Assembly (NCBI GenBank): GCA_027858915.1
Contig: JAQIBT010000165.1
Location: forward strand, 1 to 64,000
Source of the DNA: Salinisphaera sp.
Lineage (GTDB): Bacteria; Pseudomonadota; Gammaproteobacteria; Nevskiales; Salinisphaeraceae
Reading direction: 5' to 3'
Length of the DNA: 64,000 nt
Position 1 is the first letter of the stretch. Every line of letters begins with the position of its first letter. A model generated the notes under the pieces. The model saw nothing but the letters and a program-made list of their open reading frames with translations. It did no database searches and was not told the DNA's origin. The translations under genes were made by a program, and so were the position numbers. Positions 59,713 to 64,000 of the stretch are shown here, piece by piece.

Positions 59713-61260
59713 ATGATCCTTTGCTGGATACTTTTTATCCCATTTGTTGGCGGACTGCTGTGCTGGCAGATTGAGCGCGGTCGTGCCCCGGGCTCTCCGC
59801 CAAGTACGCTGCCGCGCTGGATTGCGCTGATCAGCATGCTGCTGATCCTGGTCCTGTCGCTCTGGCTTTGGTTTGTCGGCAACTTCACGCTCACCGGCGG
59901 GTCGGTCGGCGCCGCGCCGAGCTGGACCCGTGAGATACAGCTGCCGTGGATTCCGCGCTTTGGCATCTCGTTCCATCTGGCGCTGGATGGCCTGTCGCTG
60001 GTCATGCTGCTGTTGACCAGTTTCCTCGGCGTGCTTGCGGTGCTGTGTTCGTGGAAGGAGATCACCAACCGGGTCGGCTTCTTTCATCTGAACCTGTTGT
60101 GGATCATCGGCGGCGTGGTGGGTGTGTTCCTGTCGGTCGATCTTTTCCTGTTCTTCTTCTTCTGGGAAATGATGCTGGTGCCGATGTACTTTTTGATCGC
60201 GCTGTGGGGACACAGCGGATCGAAAGGCCAGACGCGCGTCCAGACCGCCATCAAGTTCTTCATCTACACGCAGGGCAGCGGCCTGCTGATGCTTGTGTCG
60301 ATTCTGGGGTTGGTGTTTGTCCACTACAGCCAGACAGGCGTGTTCACCTTCGATTACATAGCCTTGAAGGAAACACCGCTCGCTGGGCCGGTGGCTTTCA
60401 TACTGATGCTCGGTTTTTTCATTGCCTTTGCGGTCAAGCTGCCAGCGGTGCCGTTGCATGGCTGGCTGCCAGATGCTCATGCCCAGGCGCCGACGGCCGG
60501 CTCGGTCGACCTCGCCGGTATTCTTCTGAAGACCGCTGCCTACGGCATGCTGCGCTTTGCGATTCCGCTATTTCCACACGCCTCGGCTGAGTGGGCTCCG
60601 TATGCCATGGTACTCGGGCTGATCGGCATCTACTACGGCGCGATCCTGGCCTTCGCGCAGACCGATATGAAGCGGCTGATCGCCTGCTCCAGTATCTCGC
60701 ATATGGGCTTCATACTCATCGGCATCTATTCTGGTTCGACGCTAGCGCTGCAGGGCGTAGTGGTGCTGATGGTCGCGCATGCGTTCTCCTCCGCCGGACT
60801 GTTCATCATCTCTGGCCAGCTCTACGAGCGCCTGCGTACCCGCAACATGATGGAAATGGGCGGCCTGTTCGGACGCATAGGCGCCCTGCCCGGCTTTGCG
60901 CTGGTATTCGTTGTGGCGTCGCTGGGCATGCCAGCCACCGGTAACTTCATCGGCGAATTCCTGATTCTCTTTGGTGCGTTCCCGGTGGTCCCATGGGTGA
61001 TCGTCATTGCCTGCGGTGGCCTGGTACTGGCTGCGATCTACTCGCTGATACTCATGCACCGGGTGTACTGGGGCGAACCGTCTTCCGAGGCGTCGCTGGG
61101 CGGGCTGGATACGCGTGAATACTCCATGCTGATGCTGCTGGTCGTCCTTACGCTCATAGTCGGCCTGTTTCCAGAAACCGTACTCAGCGTGACGCAATCC
61201 GCCATGATCGAAGTTACTCACTGGTTCGCCGCGGCCAGTTCCTCGTTGCCGACCTCGTAA
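59713..61260 (+). CDS. nuoM: NADH-quinone oxidoreductase subunit M
   Basis: 515-residue antiporter-like proton pump. Conserved FFFWEMMLVPMYFLIALWG (helix 5 Glu), FAVKLPAVPLHGWLPDAHAQ with the TM7 Lys, and FAQTDMKRLIACSSISHMGF. Begins 16 bases after nuoL. Confidence 0.97.
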   Translation: MILCWILFIPFVGGLLCWQIERGRAPGSPPSTLPRWIALISMLLILVLSLWLWFVGNFTLTGGSVGAAPSWTREIQLPWIPRFGISFHLALDGLSLVMLLLTSFLGVLAVLCSWKEITNRVGFFHLNLLWIIGGVVGVFLSVDLFLFFFFWEMMLVPMYFLIALWGHSGSKGQTRVQTAIKFFIYTQGSGLLMLVSILGLVFVHYSQTGVFTFDYIALKETPLAGPVAFILMLGFFIAFAVKLPAVPLHGWLPDAHAQAPTAGSVDLAGILLKTAAYGMLRFAIPLFPHASAEWAPYAMVLGLIGIYYGAILAFAQTDMKRLIACSSISHMGFILIGIYSGSTLALQGVVVLMVAHAFSSAGLFIISGQLYERLRTRNMMEMGGLFGRIGALPGFALVFVVASLGMPATGNFIGEFLILFGAFPVVPWVIVIACGGLVLAAIYSLILMHRVYWGEPSSEASLGGLDTREYSMLMLLVVLTLIVGLFPETVLSVTQSAMIEVTHWFAAASSSLPTS

Positions 61261-61270
61261 GCGAGCTGCC

Positions 61271-62728
61271 ATGACCGACTTTTCATCTCAATTCGTCGCC
61301 ATCCTGCCGGCGCTACTGATCGCGGCAACCATCGTCGCCGTGGTGCTGGCCACGGCGTACCAGCGGCATCATTTCCGAGTCGCCACGTTGACCGTGCTTG
61401 GCCTGAACGCCGCACTGCTGTCGTTGCTGGCGGCGCTGACGGTCACCCCGATCGAAGTCACGCCGCTGTTCGTGATCGATGGCTATTCGGTGCTGTTCAC
61501 GGCGATCATCCTGGTCGCCGCATTGGCCTGCTCGACGCTGGCCTATGCGTATCTCTCGACTCTGCCGGACCGACGCGAGGAGTACTATATTCTGCTGCTG
61601 AGCTCTACGCTTGGCGGTATCGCGCTGGTATCCAGCCAGCATATGGCGTCTTTGTTCATCGGCTTTGAACTGCTGTCGGTACCCCTGTACGGCATGATCG
61701 CTTATGCCTATCGCGACCATATCTCGCTGGAAGGCGGGCTGAAGTACATGGTGCTCTCCGGCATGGCCTCGTCTTTCCTGCTATTCGGCATGGCGTTGTT
61801 GTACGCGGCCTCCGGAACGCTCAGCTTTGCTGGCTTGCTGGATCCCATGGCTGGCGACGGGGCGCTGCACAACTGGCTGCTCGTCGGCGTCGGCATGATG
61901 GTCGTGGGCCTCGGCTTCAAGCTGTCCCTCGTCCCTTTTCACCTCTGGACTCCAGACGTCTACGAAGGCGCACCCGGCCCGGTATCGGCGTTCCTGGCCA
62001 CCGTCAGCAAAGTCGCCGTGTTCGGCGTGTTGATGCGCTTCTTCGTCGTGGCGCCGTCTACCGACGACCACTTGCTGATGATTCTGATCGGCGTGATTGC
62101 TTTTGCCTCAATGCTGATTGGCAACCTGCTCGCGCTGCGTCAGAACAACATCAAGCGTCTGCTCGGGTATTCCTCTATTGCTCATCTCGGCTATCTGCTG
62201 ACAGCCGTAGTGGCCGGTGGCGCACTGGGAGTGGAAACCGCCGGCGTTTATCTGGTGACTTATGTCGCCACCACGCTCGGCGCCTTTGGGGTGGTTACGC
62301 TCGTGTCCTCTCCCTACAGCGGTACGGACGCCGGTAGCCTGGACCACTATCGCGGACTGTTCTGGCGGCGGCCATATCTTGCTGCCGTGCTGACTGTGAT
62401 GATGCTGTCACTGGCCGGAATTCCGCTGACCATCGGCTTCATCGGCAAATTCTATGCGATCGCCGTTGCGGTGCAGTCCGGTCTCTGGTGGCTGGTTGGC
62501 TCGCTGGTCGTCGGCAGCACTATCGGCCTGTACTATTATCTGCGTGTCATGGTCATGTTGTATCTGGAGGCGCCGGAAAAAGGGCCGCGCGACGCCATAT
62601 CCGCCTGGGGACGCCAGTCGGGCGGTATCATGGTGATCCTGCTGGCCATCGCGGTCATTGCTCTTGGCATATTCCCGCAGCCACTGATTTCGCTGGTGGA
62701 TGCAGCCGTGTTTACCGGCGGCGGGTAG
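61271..62728 (+). CDS. nuoN: NADH-quinone oxidoreductase subunit N
   Basis: 485-residue antiporter-like proton pump closing the operon. FIGFELLSVPLYGMIAYAYR (helix 5 Glu), GLGFKLSLVPFHLWTPDVYE (TM7 Lys) and LRQNNIKRLLGYSSIAHLGY are intact. After its stop there is no strong terminator; a short CCCTAT/ATAGGG hairpin at 62889-62903 lacks a T run. Confidence 0.97.
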   Translation: MTDFSSQFVAILPALLIAATIVAVVLATAYQRHHFRVATLTVLGLNAALLSLLAALTVTPIEVTPLFVIDGYSVLFTAIILVAALACSTLAYAYLSTLPDRREEYYILLLSSTLGGIALVSSQHMASLFIGFELLSVPLYGMIAYAYRDHISLEGGLKYMVLSGMASSFLLFGMALLYAASGTLSFAGLLDPMAGDGALHNWLLVGVGMMVVGLGFKLSLVPFHLWTPDVYEGAPGPVSAFLATVSKVAVFGVLMRFFVVAPSTDDHLLMILIGVIAFASMLIGNLLALRQNNIKRLLGYSSIAHLGYLLTAVVAGGALGVETAGVYLVTYVATTLGAFGVVTLVSSPYSGTDAGSLDHYRGLFWRRPYLAAVLTVMMLSLAGIPLTIGFIGKFYAIAVAVQSGLWWLVGSLVVGSTIGLYYYLRVMVMLYLEAPEKGPRDAISAWGRQSGGIMVILLAIAVIALGIFPQPLISLVDAAVFTGGG

Positions 62729-62918
62729 CACACGCCGTTGGCACCTTCCGCTCGATATAGCATCTCGAGCCGACTGTCCGCGCCATGGCTTTGGCACCAG
62801 CTGCTCACGCGAGACAGAGCGGCCGTCACAGGCACTTGTCAGATCCGTGGGGCCAGAGACCGCACCACATCACGCTACCAAGGCCTGTCCCTATTGCATA
62901 GGGCATTCGGCCGGGCCG

Positions 62919-64000
62919 TTAAAGCGACGCGTTGATCTTCTGCAGCAGTGCTTCGGTCGGATACCCGTCGGCCACCTGCCCCTGAGCGCGCTGGAAGGCG
63001 CGAATGCCGGCGCGCGTATTGGGGCCCACTATTCCATCAGGCGTTCCACTCCCATACCCAAGCGCCTTCAACCCGGCCTGCAGTTGGCGTATCTGACTAT
63101 TGGACAGATTGGCCAGCTGACGAGGCCACGGCTTTTGTACACCCGGATTCCCGGCCAGACGATCAGACAGCAGTCCGACCGCCAGCGCGTAGCTGGTCGC
63201 GTTGTTGTAGCGCAGAATCGTGCGAAAATTCGGCCCCACAATGAACGCCGGGCCCCTGGCGCCGGCAGGCGCAAGGATGCCGGCAGCGCTGAACTCCGGC
63301 ATACCACGAGAATCGATCGGCTTCACACCGATAGCCCGCCAGGCCGCGGTCGACCGACGCGGACTGCCGTCTGCCTGGGTATAGTCAAACCCGGCCGGCA
63401 GGATGACTTCGCGCCCCCAAGGATGGCCGCTGTCCCAACCGTTCTTCGACAGATAGTTGGCGGTCGAGGCCACCACATCCGGAATCGAGCCCCAGATATC
63501 GCGCTTGCCGTCACCGTCGCCGTCCACCGCATAGGCTAGAAAGCTGGTGGGTAGGAACTGCGTATGACCCATGGCACCGGCCCAGGATCCACGCATGTCG
63601 TCACGGCTGATATCGCCATCGGCAAGGATCTTCATCGCCGCGTATAGCTGGCGCTCAGCAAAGGTTTCTCGACGGCCGTCGTAGCCGAGCGTGGCGAGTG
63701 CGTCGATCGTCTCGTAACGACCGAAATTACTGCCATAGTTACTCTCCATGCCCCAGATTGCCGTGATGACGTAACGCGATACGCCATAGTGCGTCTGGAC
63801 CCGCCGAGCTAGCGCGTCGTATTGCGAGAGCTTGTCGCGACCATGGCGAACCCGCGAGGCCGAAACTGCCGTGTCCAGATAATCCCAGATCGCTCGACTG
63901 AATTCGGGCTGGCGATTATCGAGACTGATGACATGCGGCAGGAAATGGGCGTCGCCGAACGCCGCGTCCAGCGCCTGATCCGACACGCCTTTGGCCCCGG
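62919..64000 (-). CDS. Lytic murein transglycosylase (MltB family) with peptidoglycan-binding domain, 5'-truncated by window
   Basis: Periplasmic enzyme that cleaves peptidoglycan glycan strands. The catalytic domain contains TAIWGMESNYGSNFGRYETI with the catalytic Glu, then GSWAGAMGHTQFLPTSFLAY and the Ca-loop-like YAVDGDGDGKRDIWGSIPDV. The last 60 residues are a PG_binding_1 domain (RQLQAGLKALGYGSGTPDGI). The reading frame stays open to the window edge and the sequence AKGVSDQALDAAF continues into family-conserved residues, so the true start and signal peptide lie outside. Convergent with nuoN. Confidence 0.93.
   Translation of the reverse strand, partial: GAKGVSDQALDAAFGDAHFLPHVISLDNRQPEFSRAIWDYLDTAVSASRVRHGRDKLSQYDALARRVQTHYGVSRYVITAIWGMESNYGSNFGRYETIDALATLGYDGRRETFAERQLYAAMKILADGDISRDDMRGSWAGAMGHTQFLPTSFLAYAVDGDGDGKRDIWGSIPDVVASTANYLSKNGWDSGHPWGREVILPAGFDYTQADGSPRRSTAAWRAIGVKPIDSRGMPEFSAAGILAPAGARGPAFIVGPNFRTILRYNNATSYALAVGLLSDRLAGNPGVQKPWPRQLANLSNSQIRQLQAGLKALGYGSGTPDGIVGPNTRAGIRAFQRAQGQVADGYPTEALLQKINASL

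Noticed and set aside
62889-62903. Terminator after nuoN (CCCTAT/ATAGGG hairpin)
   Set aside because: Six-base stem with no T run on either strand.

Overview
The window reads as a chromosomal segment of a GC-rich Gammaproteobacterium. The best guess is a marine or halophilic lineage such as Salinisphaera. This rests on gene content (sarcosine/betaine catabolism, a NuoCD-fused 13-gene complex I, a short monomeric aconitase, SpeA/SpeE, tandem DUF374 acyltransferases) and is an inference, because no rRNA or other phylogenetic marker is present. I saw no tRNA, rRNA, CRISPR array, prophage or intact insertion sequence.

Layout. 1-770: hairpin-rich sequence without a convincing gene. 771-8439 (minus): an operon sdaA-soxB-soxD-soxA-soxG-purU that demethylates sarcosine and disposes of the resulting serine and formyl-THF, preceded by a possible coupled leader peptide. 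8870-11875: a large AsmA/DUF748 envelope protein. 11892-14672: divergent speA and speE (polyamines). 14722-14992: a nested palindromic, MITE-like element. 15074-17539: one unknown gene and three small stress-type genes (CsbD, host-attachment/Rf1-like protein, DUF1328). 17628-19749: a divergent FixJ/FixL-like two-component pair. 19786-24164: a small membrane protein, a GST and class III CoA-transferase pair, a small lipoprotein, an HDAC-like deacetylase and a DUF3015-like secreted protein. 24203-28296 (minus): pncB-pncA-thiC, with a structured thiC leader that is not a recognisable TPP riboswitch. 28559-30027: two translationally coupled DUF374 acyltransferases.

30171-38495 is the most unusual region. 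A PII-like protein gene is followed by a six-gene membrane complex of the complex I / group 4 hydrogenase superfamily: HyfC-, HyfE-, HyfF-, HyfG-, HyfI- and HyfB-like. All four nickel-ligand cysteines of the large subunit are replaced (Ser238, Ser241, Ser526, Glu529), and the small subunit carries a reduced one-cluster ferredoxin domain fused to its N-terminus. It therefore cannot be a [NiFe] hydrogenase and belongs with the poorly understood Ehr (energy-converting hydrogenase-related) complexes. No hydrogenase maturation, formate dehydrogenase or Mrp genes lie near it.

38826-42837 is a compact acyl-modification module: a fatty acyl-AMP ligase with its own C-terminal carrier domain, an adjacent cytochrome P450 (frameshifted by one base just before its haem-binding loop in this sequence), and a divergent Sfp-type phosphopantetheinyl transferase. 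Housekeeping genes follow (NUDIX hydrolase, purD, PmtA-like methyltransferase, aconitase). Next comes the complete nuoABCDEFGHIJKLMN operon (47922-62728), and finally a lytic transglycosylase gene cut by the window end. The window thus holds two distinct complex-I-family machines about 10 kb apart.
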